From the NCBI GenBank assembly GCA_030737835.1, contig CM060853.1, positions 11,032,034 through 11,096,033 of the forward strand: 64,000 nucleotides of DNA, read 5' to 3'. This DNA comes from Acorus gramineus (lineage: Eukaryota > Streptophyta > Magnoliopsida > Acorales > Acoraceae). Under the pieces are notes generated by a model, which was given only the letters and a program-made list of their open reading frames with translations, was not told where the DNA came from and did not search any database. The position numbers and the translations under genes were made by a program. Shown piece after piece: positions 25,793 to 38,094 of this stretch; the stretch's first letter is position 1; each line of letters begins with the position of its first letter.

Positions 25793-25804
25793 GCTCCGAT
25801 ACCG
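25793..25804 (-). other. Primer-binding site, initiator tRNA-Met type (decayed)
   Basis: Directly next to the LTR the minus strand reads CGGTATCGGAGC, two changes from TGGTATCAGAGC, the plant copia site complementary to the 3' end of tRNA-iMet. It marks the adjacent repeat as the 5' LTR. Confidence 0.75.
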
Positions 25805-25944
25805 TGTTAGATTTTGAGAAACAAACAATAATGAGACCTAATTTTTATTAGAGAGGGATTAAAGTCCTTTATATACAAGACCTAATACACGTGTAACACA
25901 ACAATATACGTATAACATAATAATACAAGACATGCAATCTAACA
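25805..25944 (-). repeat. 5' LTR of the copia element (140 bp)
   Basis: On the plus strand it starts TGTTAGATTTTGAG and ends CATGCAATCTAACA, giving TGTTAGATT/AATCTAACA inverted ends. A TATATAAAGG word on the minus strand (near 25867-25876) is a candidate TATA box. The LTR is unusually short for an element that carries pol. Confidence 0.8.
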
Positions 25945-26827
25945 ATCCGCTTGCGCCAACCTTCTGCCTGTCCCCTGAGTTGCCCCCGAGCGTGGAACCA
26001 AGGGCAGGGGTCGATCAGCTCAATAGGGGAGGGGAGGACCGGACAAGAAGGCTCAGAATGATCCAAAGATGACACCTCCCGCCACGCACGATAGGGACAT
26101 TCAACCGGTCCGGTGAGGCTGAGGTTGGGGAACCGCTGGCGATGGTGGGACTGTGGCTGGTATATCAGTAGAGGCACCAACGCCGTTGCTGTTCGACTAC
26201 TGATAAAATATGAGTGTACCTTTATCAAGGGATGATAGGCTGAAACTTCTATCAACTCACACCGTAACATGATGGAGCTTGGAGCTGTAGTATTTTGTCT
26301 GGTCTATTTTCATCTTAACCCAGTCAGTTACTTGATACTACACTTTATTGATGGAACATTCAAATATATAAATTCTAAATGAGGTTCTTTTTCTGAAGAA
26401 GTTTTTTTTAGATATGTAATTCTAAATGATTTTTTAGATATTTCTCCTTCGATATAACGCTTCTACGTGGTCATGTTATTATTATGAATATAATCGTAGT
26501 ATCCGGATGATGAAGGTACACTCATTGAACATGTTGTGACGCACCCCTCTCCTCGCCCTTTTTAGATTAGAGGATCGTGTGGTGGAAAGTTTGGGTCATT
26601 GTGTTGTAGTTTAGTTTCGTTTCAATTAGGGTAAATAACATTCTTCCTTTTGACATGACTAATGCCATTAGTCTTTAGCAACAAACTTGTAAAGATTGAA
26701 CTGAATTAATAATGTGCATTCACCAACTTTAATAACTTACCAATAAAAAAAAACTTTGATGATTTCTTTTAGAACCTGGTTGACATATTAAGTTTAAGTT
26801 ATTTAGTTTTGAACTTCACATTTACGT
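25945..26827. other. Intergenic; GC-richer patch then AT-rich DNA
   Basis: Positions 25945-26270 are GC-richer than the surroundings and have an open frame on the minus strand, but I recognise no domain. The patch sits just outside the copia LTR and may be part of another element. From 26280 on I see no gene. Confidence 0.4.
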
Positions 26828-27325
26828 AAACATTTGAGTCCTAGTAAACATCCGTAAACCCATACAAGTCATTGCAAACTTGAAGTCGTGCATACAAGTC
26901 ATTTAAAATGCTATGGTTGATCAATATAATCCATCAGTTAACATTTTATCCAATTTCACGGTATATTATCAGAATATTTCATCCGTGTTAAAATAAACAT
27001 CCATATAAATTATTAAAAAAAATAGAAAAAACATATATATCATCTTAAATGATCATTTTACCCCCGATCAAGCTCATTCACTATCCTTTTCTTTTACGGA
27101 TTTTGTCGTCATTGTTGTCTATTACTCCATTTTTTTTTTCTATTTCAAAAAATTGTAACTGTGATGATGAATTTATTTATAAATTGTATTTAGTAAACTA
27201 TAGATATTACTCTATATTTTTTATCTTACATTTTGATGAGAGATGATTGCACAAGTTATATAATTATCATGTCTCAAGTTTATAAGAATTTACATGGATT
27301 TATAAATGTTTATAAGAACTCAAAT
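26828..27325. mobile_element. MITE-like element with degenerate inverted ends
   Basis: The left end near 26831 (ATTTGAGTCCTAGTAAACAT...CATACAAGTC...AAACTTGA) aligns over about 50 bp with the reverse complement of the right end, about 27270-27320 (ATTTGAGTTCTTATAAACAT...CATGTAAATTC...AAACTTGA). The interior is AT-rich and non-coding. No target duplication was resolved, so the exact ends are uncertain. Confidence 0.5.
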
Positions 27326-27350
27326 ATCTTAACAAGGCTTGTGTAACAGG

Positions 27351-27698
27351 CTATTCTTCATTACTTACAAAAGACAATGTACATTGTACAAAACAGTCAT
27401 ATAAAGTATGAAAAACAGGACGCACCAACTTCCAAAAGACTAGATACTGTAAATTGTGTGTAAAACCCGAAGTTTGCGTGTGTTTTGCATGTTTGGCCAA
27501 GCGTTCTGGTACCCGAATTGCCATGCGATCAACTTTCCTAAACTTAACAACCACCATCTTTGAACCGTAGCTACATATATTCTCTATGAGGTGGTTTAAG
27601 TGTGGTGGACCTTTAAACAAACGAAGCAAAACTTCTGAATTTGTACAAAGGCAAACCTTTTTTATTCCCATGGAACTCAAATGTACTAAGGAGCTCAA
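27351..27698 (-). pseudogene. RNase H-like (RVT_3) retroelement fragment
   Basis: The minus strand encodes GIKKVCLCTNSEVLLRLFKG, then ICSYGSKMVVVKFRKVDR and ERLAKHAKHTQTSG. This matches the second half of the plant RNase H-like domain: a TDS-like motif here TNS, then F..V.R......LAK.A, as found at the C-terminus of non-LTR elements. The first half is missing and there is no ATG. It is probably a LINE remnant. Its distance of about 670 bp from the end of the PRDA1-like gene implies no functional link. Confidence 0.45.
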
Positions 27699-28368
27699 AT
27701 GTCTTTAACCCTTATACAATTTTTTTTCTTGATCAAATCTTCTCCTATCAACATGCGACAAGACTTAAACATGAATACTCTCACTAAAGAGGAGATACCT
27801 CTCCCATCATATGAAGAGGAGGTTCAAAAACCTTTATATAATTGAATAGATACCAATGGTTTAACTTTTTAGACAACTCTGAGATTCAAGGATTTGTTAA
27901 ATAGAAATAGCGCACCGCCTCCTCACCTCTTATAGGTAGGTCACGGATTTGAGGGTGTGATAGATTAACTTTATGAAATGTTTCTTTGAAATTTTCTGTA
28001 AACAACAGGACTCTAGAATTTCAATGGGGATGCAGTTGCTTAGTGACTAGTGTGCTAGGAAATTTTCCTCCCCACAGTTTTGGTTCTTGTTGGTCAACTT
28101 GTATGGTACAGACCAGGCTGCTTTATGTGTACATAAGATATTACTACTATTTTGCCTCCCTTGTAACCTCCTATTAATAGTATTAATGCTATTTACCAAC
28201 CGGAAATTAAAAAAAAAAAGACATGAAAAAAAAAATTATTTGGACTTTGTTGAACATTTTATATAACAAATAGGTTGAACAAAACTCAAGCACAAGGTCG
28301 TAGCATCACCTCTGTAAATGCAACGCTCACAATATCATGACATCGATGGCGTTATGATTCCCGGTAAA

Positions 28369-31300
28369 CTAGAAAGCTATTTCTTGAAGAACTTGTAGGG
28401 TCTTCTGATGGACCTGAATGAGAGGAAACCAAGAAAGGCTTATAAATTGGAATTTAGTATACTATAAGAGAGATTACGAAGTGAAAAATTAGATAGTTAC
28501 CCATTCTAGATGTTGAGCTGTAATGCCGGATACATTTCCAGCATAGATGCCACCTAAAACCTAACAAGTTGAGGGGAGGGAAACCACTTCAATATCATTG
28601 TGTGAGAGAATGATATGGGAAATTCTATGTTCCTACTTTCTTTTATCAAATAAATAAGTATGTTAGTAATGGTTTTTTGTTGTTAAATTGACATTAATGA
28701 AAAGCAATGGATAATTACTTTGGAAACAGTCTCAAGAAACATGCCAGGTCGAACAGGGCGTGCTTTACGGCCTGACACACTACCCTGGATAAAACAAGAA
28801 ATGAATGTGCATATGCAGATATCCTAAACAATACATGAAAATTAGCTGCAAACTGTATTGCAGCGCAAAACTATTCTTACTCTGCCTGCTATCCCATTTA
28901 GTTTCTGTGTGCTCTCGGTGGTGTCATCACCGTCTGATCTGTCTTCGCCTTCAGCTTTTCCTTGCATGACATCTTTTATCATTCCTTGCACACCCTTCCC
29001 AGGCTTCAGGGCAACCAGCTTTGTCAAGAAGTTCACCTGCATAAATCTGAGATGGCTTCAAGCTTCAAAATGTAAATTATAAAGGATAAAAATAAATCAA
29101 TCTAGAGAAATCATATAAGGATTTCTATCTTACCGACAATGTAATATGGTTGCCATATTTAAGATTCAGTTATATTGTAAAATTGGTTTAATTTCTCATC
29201 TACATTGTTTAATCACTTCTTAGACATTGCATTTGATGAGAACATCTCATGATATATTGAGTAGAATTGGATGTGGTTTCCATGAAACAGATCATAAAGA
29301 TAGCAGTTGAGTAATGGGAATTTGGTCAATGTATACGATTTATAAAGCAGGCAGTTTTGATGTTTGTAAGAGGTAAAAGATGTGCCTGATTTGTATAAAA
29401 GATGGGCTTGAGAATCCATAAACTTTAAACTCAATTCATCCTATCTAAATGTAAGGAACCATGTATAATGCATGATATTTATCCTTTTGGCAATATAAAA
29501 ATTTAATTTCTACAAGAAAATTCCTTTCCAATTCTATTTGTCAGAAATATTAAGGAACTAAAACCCAAGCATACCTCTGCTTCAGGAAGCGTACTTAGGC
29601 CCCGATCATTTCGCTCATCCATTATCCCACCACCCATCATATTACGAGCTTCTTCTCTGATCAAAACAAGCCTTGCTAGAAGCTTTCTGTCTTGGATCTT
29701 AGGCCTGGTTTCCATGGTCTGCGAATGCATTGGTATTACATAAAACTCAATGTTGTAATAAGCTTCATATGTGAACAATGCGTGTTTGTCATGAAACTAT
29801 GCAGAAGAATACTTCACCCAACATAGCACTTAGTTAAGCTAACAATAACCACATGTTTACGGAATGGGAAGATCCTTTGCTGCTTAATGTCACTGTATTG
29901 TCATCAACAGTGAATCAAATGGATATTCATACAATTATATAGTATATCATCTCTTATATTACATTTTAGTATAGTAGAGTATTGATTTTTGTGTGACTAC
30001 CCTCCTGCCCTTTCTCCCACCCCACCCAAACCCCATAATAGCATTACATGAACTATGTGGGCCTGAGAAATAGAATTTCCATTTCTCACTGGTTTCAAGT
30101 CACCAATCCCACCCATGTCTCTACTACTGAACTCTACTATCCCTTAGCAGAATAGTCACTTTAAGATATCAAAATAATCATCAATACAACCCTTGGATGT
30201 CATCCTGAACCAACTTTCAGTTACAGGGAGACATCTCAAACCTAACAGATTAAAAAAGGTAATTTGCACAAGAATTAATTACATTAGAGAAATCAAAGTG
30301 ACTCTCCTTCCTAGGCTCTCATCTTGGCATGAAACAATGTGCCATTCTATCTAACATATAAAAGAAAATGATCCATTTGTTCATCTCTGTCAAGATTTTC
30401 ATTCCACTACCAACCCTCTGTTCCCCTGGAAGTTGTGTGGGACACGAGCTGATCAAACTTTGAGCTATATACAGAGAGAATAATACTGACCAAGAAGGTT
30501 GGTTTAATGTTTTGAAGATATTGAAAAGTATATGAGAATGATCATAATGGGTCTGTCATCTTAGATTTTAAATGATATCACGTAAAGAATGTCTGGTAAA
30601 GCGTGAGGTAGTGAGCTTCGTCCATCGCCCGATGCTCAGCAGGATCACCAAAAAACTCAATGAACTCCGCAATTTTAAATAGTCAGTCAAGAAAATTCTC
30701 CAGCGAATAGTCTCCACAAAATGCCAAGATCCCAAGCTTGATGGTGTTTTTCCAATGATCATTCTCATTCATCAAGAGTGGTGGTGATGCAAGTCCAGAC
30801 TGGTCCTTCATATGGATCAAGAAAGGATTGATGGAAGATTGATCCAAACTGTCACCATGATGTAGTTCTAGCTCATGTTAGAAGTTCCAGGATCGATGAA
30901 AGTCAATGTTTCTATCACCTTTCGATTTGTCGAGACGTTTTTACACGTCCTCGCGGATTTAATTATGTTACCCACTGACAAAATAAATCACCACCCTTGC
31001 CAGATATATCCTTGGATCTATACCTTCTCCATATCTGTCACTGGTACTATGACACCTCATCTTCTCACCATTGTGCACTGTCAGGGCTCCTTGATCTCAC
31101 CCTCAATTTTGATACCAGATAACGCAGCGTTACAGTCGATGAAACCCAAAAGAGACATCACCAGAGCAAAAGAGAGGAGAATCGAATCATCTACTACTTC
31201 AACTAGAACCAGAAAATAAAAAAAGAACCACAAATTGGAGAGATCCAAAAGATTCTTTGACAACTTAGAGGCTACCTATGCCATCCTTGATCGAGTCTTA

Positions 31301-34300
31301 CTTATAGACTTTAAAGTTGACTTGAGGTCGATTGTATTAGATAGAACTTGTTACAATTCATATTTGAGTTAGTTATGATCGATGGTTAGAATATTATAAA
31401 CATTGTTGAGTTGGCATGCCTAATGGTTACTTATGTTGGACCATCACTAGTAACAAACCCTAAAGTCCCCCCACTTTTGAGTCAGTTGAGCACCAATGGC
31501 TCCTTCTACTTAACAGTTGCTTAATCGCAAATCTCAAAACTACCTCTAGTTTGAGTCAATTTAGTCAACGATTATACTTGTCCAACCATCGCATGTAACT
31601 TGTAACTTCCTAGGTTGAGTTGGCTTCTGGGTTGGTTGGGATGCAACGATTACAATTTTCAAACCATCAACTGCTACTAAGTCAGTGACTCAATGGTTAC
31701 ATATTTCTACAAATCTCTTGGTGAGTCACACCTTGGGGACCCCATGGTTAAGCATGTTTACGCATCTCTTGGTGTGGTACAGCGACAATTAGAATGTTGT
31801 GCATATCACCATGTGTGAAGAAGCTAGGAACCCAACAATTAAAATGGTGTGCGCTTCGCTAGGTGTGGTACACCTAGGTGGCGTGATGATACCCATTTTG
31901 ACCCGACAAACAACAAATTTACAAATTCTCTATGTACCCACTTCAACATTTGGCTAAAACATATCAAGTCAACCTGCCCATTCACAATGGTTGCACAAGT
32001 GTAGGACACCAAACCAACATGATCGGCACCCAAAGTCTAACATGCAATTTAACTAAAAAAAATCTGTAACTTTTGCATCTGAGTTCCAAATGACTTGTTT
32101 CCAAATCTGTTGGAAAGATCTCGTCCAGATCTACAACATTTGTGTTTCAAACTTTTCCAAATTCTTCAATCTACAACTTGTATAATGCCTTCAATATGGA
32201 CCACAAGTAGATGTCCCTGGACCCTAGGAACAGTTACAAATTTGTAATTGATGGAACATTGAAACCCTGATCCCAAGAAAAGTTATAAATTTGTAACCAT
32301 CAGGCCTTGATCCCCCAAAGTGCCAGGATAATTAAACTTATTCCGATCGTCGGGCTTTGATCCCCCAAGCCCCGGTTGGAATTCCCATCGATGGCTATAT
32401 TAAGTGTAACTTTTGGCCAATTCAACCACTCTAGGGTGGCCACATCGATTGTATTCGACAACATTCAAATGACATTGAAAGAAATGATTCAGTGTTCATT
32501 ACTTTTAAAGTAATCGACACTAACCTGTAAATGTCAAACCTACAAAAGATGCAGGGCGCATGGCTTCAAATGTGACAGGAACAATGAATGCTTCGAACTA
32601 AGCAAACATACTAGATTCCTTGAGAGGGTGAAGAAGCCATTAATGTCCCCCTTTTGGTTTGTCAATTGGACATTAACTTTGTCTGAAAGATAATGGGAGG
32701 AAGGTTTTGACTGTAAATAGGAGGGTTATAAAGAATTTGAGGAAAATGATGGGAAGAATCAACCCAAATGCACACATTCATATTACCAATTCACTCTACA
32801 CACCAGCAAATCAACAATTCACACTCAAGAGGGTTAAGGGCAATCAACGAGAGAACTGATTTTGGGGCATTGAGTTTTAAAGAGCGGATTTTGTTTTGGA
32901 GAGAGAAAGAAGATGCCTCTCTGATTGCTTGGATGCAATTGACGGAGAATCGCAATGGCCATAGACCAGTTGATCCTTGTACCATTCATGCTCAAAAGTA
33001 TGGACTCTGACAAATTACAAATTTCTAACCATCAGATCCTAGGATTACTGACACTCTTTTCTTTTTCTATATTCAAATTTCTAACCATTGTGCAAAATCC
33101 TAACCGCTAATCAAATGTAGTCCCCCTTTCAATGTCTAACCATCAACCTCTCAGAGCAGTAAACTCTGATTAAGAACGTATCGATTTATCTCTTCTGCCA
33201 TTATTATCTCGATTTATCTCAGAGCAGTACACTCTAATCAAATCCCCCGTCCATTTTTTTCAATATTTCACTTGCCATTATGGATTATCATGCATGCATC
33301 ACTTTAATTAATTTGACATTCGCTTCAATTTAAATCAATTTGATCTTACAATCATCATTTGAAATTAATTGCCATTCATCACTGTCCACTCCCGTCCATT
33401 TTTTTTCAATATTTCACTTGCCATTTTGGATTATCTTGCATGCATCACTTTAATTAATTTGACTTTAGCTTCACTTTAATTAATTTGACTTTAGCTTCAA
33501 TTTAAGTAAATTTGATATTGCAATCATCATTTGAAATCAATTGCCATTCATCACTATCCACTCCCACTTAAACCTCCTAGGGAGGAGGTTGTCACATCTT
33601 GCTCGCCTATTTATCAAACAATCCTTTCCATACATGTTCATTCATATTGTTTCTCTATTCCTATTTTCATGCTAGAATAAGTAGGCTAATTCTGCGATTT
33701 TCTTTTTCCTTGTTCTGGATTTTCTTTTTCCTTGTTCTGCGAGGTACCCATATGAGTTTTGCACCTAACACATTGTCATACATCTTGTTAGGAGCAACTC
33801 TCAACTTTTCACAAGGCACTCCATGGTTTTTTTGTTTCCTCAAAACCAGAAGGCAATCACAAAGAAGTCATAGACAATGTTTGGCAACCATGGGGGCTTA
33901 AATATGATAGGACTGAGTGACAAGTGTGAAAGAACCAATGGCGGAGCATGATCCATCATGACAATTCCCTCATCAACCTGAAATCTCATATCGACACTAA
34001 TGGCAAGAATTATCTGCACATCATTGGGCATGAAGCAGCCAGGGGCCCCACGTATAGAATCTTTGAGCCATCACAATCCACAAGTAAAGAGGAGTTGTCA
34101 GGTGGTTTCCATTTCATACCAGTATCCATGCTGCATCATCAGTACTAGTTTTGAGTGTTCATAAATGTTGTGAAAACCACTATCAAAACCTGAATGAAAC
34201 AGGTACTCCATATTGAGAGTGGACCTCAAAAAGATAAAAGTTCACCCACTTTCAAAATCTAACAATTTTTTTATTCAATTTTATATCTAGCAGAATTTAA

Positions 34301-37300
34301 TCAAGTCCTTTCCTATGAGAGCCATAATAAACTTACTTATCCTTCAGGCTCTCAAAGACAATAATGAGATCCATGCCTTCTCAAATGTCAAATAGAGAAA
34401 TTTTGCATCATATTTTTAATAAGATTTGCTTTAATAGCGAAATTATCAAATGTAAATTTTACTACTTCCCTACCAACAATGTATAAGGAAAACTATGTTT
34501 TTTCGTCTCTTTTTTTTTTTTTGGGGGGGGGGGGGGGGGGTGGGTTTGAAAAGAAGGAAAACAATGTTATATTGTTTTTTCCTCAAATGGTCCAAATTTG
34601 TTTCCTCAAAAAAAAAACAAAATGTTGTGTTGGAAATTCCCAGAATTATATTCTCGGACTGCCAAAAGGCATGGAGAACACATCTTTGGGGCAACTGATT
34701 TGAGCATTTAACGAGGGGAGATTTCTATTGAGTAGTTACCTGTGTAAAGTGGCGGCTATAAGGGATGTTTAACATTTTGTAAATTTTTGTCACTACATGG
34801 GGACATTTTATATCCCCCTACATTTGGATATTCACCACATGAGTATAATGTGGTGGACATCCACCTTTTCTTCAAAAGTAATATATTAATTGAGGACATA
34901 AAATTTAAGAGAACATCATAGTTAACTACAGTTTATTACAAAATTCATAGTCACATATAGCAAAACCAGCCATGAGTATGTTAATCACTAATCAGTCAAA
35001 TTTAGGAAGATTAAGAGTAGTGTTGATACCTCCCTTTGCCAAGAAGGATGATAGATTGCTAACTCAAAAGTGTGCATTTCATTCTTTCAGAAGAAACTTT
35101 CAATTTACAATAGTTGCATTAGACTTTTTGGATGTTATAGAACCTATCTAGTTGAATTTTAATAAATACATGCAAGATGTTAAAGAAGAATATAGCAGTA
35201 GATGGCATAAGAAAAACTAATGCATATACAAACAAATGAAATGGGGTCAGTTTAAAGAACTTAAAATGCATAACTAAATTGATTTCAAGGCGAGACAGAG
35301 ACAAGAAAAAATTATAAGATTCCATCAGAAATCCACCCAGGGAAATTAAAGCATGCAGACGTTACATGCTATCGATTTTTACCTCTAATATATCATCAGC
35401 TTGGTTAGCAATATCATTCAAATTTGCACCTGGAAGATGAACCTTCACACCATTTCCACCTTCAAATACACCACCACCAGCAGCTACCCGACGTAATAAT
35501 TCATGTCGACTTTCTTTTTCTGGAGTTCGGCAAAGCAAGCCAATCACTTGGACCTGAAGCAAAAAAGCCAATAATAGCACAATATAGACAAGGATATGAC
35601 TTATCAAAACAAAATTGACAAAAATGTATGATTATTATTTGTTGAATTGCAACATCTTCATAACAAAGCCTCACATGTGCAGGACACTTTTTCGTAAGAT
35701 GTCCCAATATTGTCTGCTTGACCACCTCCAACAATGATTTGCGCTGGAAAACAAAATGAGAAAATATAAAAAGAAATGTCAGTTAAAGCCGATTAAAAAA
35801 TATGGAAAACATGTTGCTTAATCTCATATAGATTTTTTTTTTTTTTTTGAAGAAGAAGAAGATTAGAACAATTCATCAAGAGAAATTGGCCCTCAAACAA
35901 TCAGAGACAACAGATCTCCAAAAAGGAAAACAAATAACAAAAAGAGCAACAAAAAGACCATTGTATTTAAAGCCCAGCAAGAGCCCCCAAAGTACATGAA
36001 TGGCACTGAACATTTCAAGTCAAAAGTTACTAAGAAATTGACATGGTTTCATGATTTAATGATGATTAAATGATGCTATGTTGCCAGAACATCACGACAA
36101 AACCTACCATAAGCAAAGAAAACATCACTACAAAACCAGTGTGTGACATTTCAAGATAACAAAACCAAGAGCTCCTCAATATACATTTCTCTGAGAAATA
36201 ATATAAATTTCACAATGGCATGATTATTTATTAGGTGATGGGTTCCTGTAAGATCAAGTCGGCCATCATTAGTTGTAGCATTAGTGGCTCATAATTATCA
36301 AATGGAATAGTAAAAAGCCTAAGTCTCTTGCAGATATTTAATGATACAAAGACCCAGATATCTAAATAGATTCATCGTAAGGTGTATTTATTAAAATCAC
36401 TGCAAATTTTGAAGACCCTACACTTTACAACTTGCGCCCAACTAGCGCCTAGTACTTTTTACAACATTATCCGGATGCTAAATAGGTTTGGCGATTAATG
36501 ACAGAGGCAACTAGACTGGACTCCAATTTTGACACATAATATGGAATGTGGGAATCAGGGAAGAAGATGAAGGCAAGTGGTGTTGTCGTTTGGGCGTCAT
36601 GGCTCATGCATAATCTTAGGGGCAGAAGAGTGTATATAGAGAAAGTGTGGGATATGATTGTTCACTTGATTAATGATTGGGGAATATCATACGTGGGGGG
36701 TGGGTTCCATTATGTGTAATGCAGGGGGCAATATAGTTATTGAGAAGTAGGCTTCCCAGTCTTGTCTTGGTAGATATCTCCACTACCAACGTTTTCTTAA
36801 GGTGGTTGTTCCCTATCGGGTTCCCGATGTGGTTTTTCTATATGCTTTGGGCATTTGCCTTACTATATTAAAATAAGTTAGATGTCTACCACTTCATTCA
36901 AAAAAAATGGGAGAGAAAAAACTTTTCAAAAAAAAAAAACTAAAAGAAACTCACTTGGTCATCATTATCTTTATCCGCGAGCTGAATCATGTAGTCGAGG
37001 GCCAACATGAACCCAGATTCCATCTCGTCAACCCGCTTCCCGATGACACCTTGGGCTGCCAGCTCAACAGCCGCCGCCTCTGATGCCTCATCCAAGTCCA
37101 TGTCCTTCAACTGAGTCATGAAACTCATAAGCGTGCATGCAAAACAATGCAAACATAAGCACCCACACACACACACACACTCAGAGCATCTCCAGTCCTT
37201 ACTCAAATTTCACTAAAATTTTGAGTAAAAGCTTAATCTGATATTCGTATTCTCCAATCATAATCTTGAGTTTTACTCAAAGCTTTTTTAAAATTCTGAA

Positions 37301-37829
37301 AGGTATTAGAGTTTTCAGTGGTTTTAATAATGATGATGTTCTCCAATCATGTTTTTGATGTTCGTTGATATCTAAAAATTACCGTTGAACCATCTAACAA
37401 AGAGGCATCCTTTGATTTGGAGTCTCCCTTCATTGACATGGGTTTGGGTAATTGTTGTAAAGAATTATTATATGAATTTTTCCTCAAATTTAAATTTGAT
37501 ATGGGCACAAAGAAAAGAAAAGAAAAGGAAAAGGAATCACTTACGAGTTCAAGCATCTCTTGGAGCACGGAAGTGACCTGCTCGCCCCCTCTGAGAAGGG
37601 CTTCGTACTTGGAGCTGTCCCAACTGTCCTCGCCATTATCATTGAATTCTTTAATAGAGGGGAATCCCCCACCGACTTCGTAGGAGGAGCAGAAGAGATG
37701 GGTTTTACGGTGTTGGTGGGGGAGACTGGCGATGGTGGATTTGGGCGGGAAGTGGAGATGAAAAGCTTTGATTTCAAGGGAGTGAAAGATTGGAAGCGGA
37801 AGAGGGCGGACGGAGAGAGTATTCAACAT
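28369..37829 (-). CDS. PRDA1: Chloroplast protein, PRDA1-like (9 exons, 383 aa)
   Basis: Coding exons on the minus strand, 5' to 3': 37545-37829, 36955-37110, 35675-35743, 35383-35553, 29575-29718, 28881-29036, 28719-28784, 28501-28560, 28369-28413. All introns are GT-AG and all joins are phase 0; total 1152 nt including the stop. Residues 1 to about 47 (MLNTLSVRPLPLPIF...) are Ser/His/Arg-rich with few acidic residues, a likely plastid transit peptide. The mature part has YEALLRGGEQVTSVLQEM, VELAAQGVIGKRVDEMESGF, KESRHELLRRVAAGGG, RPKIQDRKLLARLVLIREEA and, at the end, GNVSGITAQHLEW. From memory this matches Arabidopsis PRDA1 (PEP-RELATED DEVELOPMENT ARRESTED 1, At5g48470), linked to plastid-encoded RNA polymerase activity; family identity is about 65% sure, the gene model much more so. 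The ATG at 37827-37829 is the first in frame (upstream only a TTG) and has A at -3. Intron 4 is 5.66 kb. Confidence 0.9.
30550..31130 (-). pseudogene. Decayed Ty3/gypsy gag with putative primer site
   Basis: The minus strand near 30590-30840 reads DHWKNTIKLGI, FCGDYSLENFLD, a stop, then LFKIAEFIEFFGDPAEHRAM and a second stop after TLYQTFFT. The layout fits a Ty3/gypsy gag N-terminal half in which the usual DWL Trp codon became TGA. Upstream, near 31113-31124, the minus strand has TGGTATCAAAAT, a possible decayed initiator-Met primer site, suggesting a 5' LTR beyond it, but its ends were not found. No protease or polymerase follows. Confidence 0.55.
31131..33030. other. Unassigned repeat-like sequence in intron 4
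   Basis: This may be the 5' LTR and flank of the gypsy remnant. It contains recurrent CAATGGTTA and TGTAAC words but no clear TG...CA pair. An 80-codon plus-strand frame at 32768-33010 has no recognisable domain. Confidence 0.3.
33246..33562. repeat. Tandem duplication, about 145-bp unit x2
   Basis: Unit 1 (33246-33390) and unit 2 (33391-33562) both run CCCGTCCATTTTTTTC, CACTTGCCAT, GGATTATC.TGCATGCATCAC, ATCATTTGAAAT, ATTGCCATTCATCACT. Unit 2 contains an extra internal 25-bp duplication of TTTAATTAATTTGACTTTAG. Confidence 0.85.
34509..34540. repeat. T-run directly followed by G18
   Basis: A T run (34509-34522) abuts 18 consecutive G (34523-34540) in intron 4. The same T-then-G layout occurs at 4070-4099. 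Such tracts can form quadruplexes and are prone to sequencing error. Confidence 0.9.
35744..36954. other. PRDA1-like intron 2 (1.2 kb) with LINE-type tail
   Basis: On the plus strand, 36570-36905 reads a decayed LINE-like C-terminus (VVVWASWLMHNLRGRRVYI, then INDWGISYVGGG) and ends in a run of A near 36900. This is an antisense LINE 3' fragment. An opposite-direction tail may start at the T run at 35831-35847. Flanking exons join in frame. Confidence 0.5.
37176..37330. repeat. CA microsatellite and MITE-like sequence in intron 1
   Basis: A short (CA)n tract (about 37160-37181) is followed by GAGCATCTCCAGTCC, a word typical of one end of plant MITEs. TTTTGAGTAAAAGC and GAGTTTTACTCAAAGC form an internal inverted repeat. 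The duplicate of this region near 56225 begins inside it. Confidence 0.45.
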
Positions 37830-37940
37830 GATCTTCTTCTCTTCTCTTCTCTTCTCTTCTATATTATGTGAGAGAAGGTTTTGGGTGAGAGATGAGAGAG
37901 AATCTCTGTATCTCAAATAGCCCCAAAACCCTAAATTTTA
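37830..37940 (-). promoter_or_regulatory. PRDA1-like 5' leader with (AGAAG)n and telo-box
   Basis: Upstream of the ATG the coding strand has five tandem AGAAG-type units (37835-37858). A telo-box, AAACCCTAAA on the plus strand, lies at 37926-37935. Telo-boxes are common in promoters of plant translation and organelle-biogenesis genes, which fits the proposed role. No convincing TATA box was seen. Confidence 0.5.
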
Positions 37941-38094
37941 CCTGCACTTCGCATTCAACCTGTGAAAGAGATGGTGAGAACAGGGAAATCAACGACGGAG
38001 AATCGATTTGTTCGGAGGAACTTCGAAACAGACTAAAGCCTCAACAAATAACCAGGGTCGGTGCCGGAAACCTGGTTACAGTCTTTGTATGATG

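Larger units (their letters stand above)
23285..25944 (-). mobile_element. Truncated Ty1/copia element with one short LTR
   Basis: In minus orientation the order is LTR (25944-25805), primer-binding site (25804-25793), degenerate gag with a zinc knuckle (25119-25078), protease remnant and integrase. It stops near 23285, before reverse transcriptase. No second LTR was found to the left, so the 3' half was lost. The gag part between 25130 and 25790 is frameshifted and cannot be read through. Confidence 0.85.
29719..35382. other. PRDA1-like intron 4 (5.66 kb) with repeat insertions
   Basis: This intron separates exon 4 (..NQADDILE) from exon 5 (TMETRPKIQD..), which join in phase 0. It holds a decayed gypsy gag and putative 5' region (30550-31130), unassigned LTR-like sequence to about 33030, a 145-bp tandem duplication (33246-33562) and a T-run/G-run tract (34509-34540). 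No exon is apparent. Confidence 0.55.

Noticed and set aside
31081-31263. 60-codon hydrophobic minus-strand frame upstream of the gypsy gag
   Set aside because: It overlaps the putative primer-site region and has no conserved motif; likely chance.
33599-33901. 100-codon plus-strand frame in intron 4
   Set aside because: Hydrophobic composition from T-rich sequence, no domain, contains a small direct repeat; not supported as a gene.
37830-37916. N-terminal extension of the PRDA1-like protein upstream of 37829
   Set aside because: The frame is open upstream but begins only with TTG, and the sequence is a simple AGAAG repeat typical of a leader.
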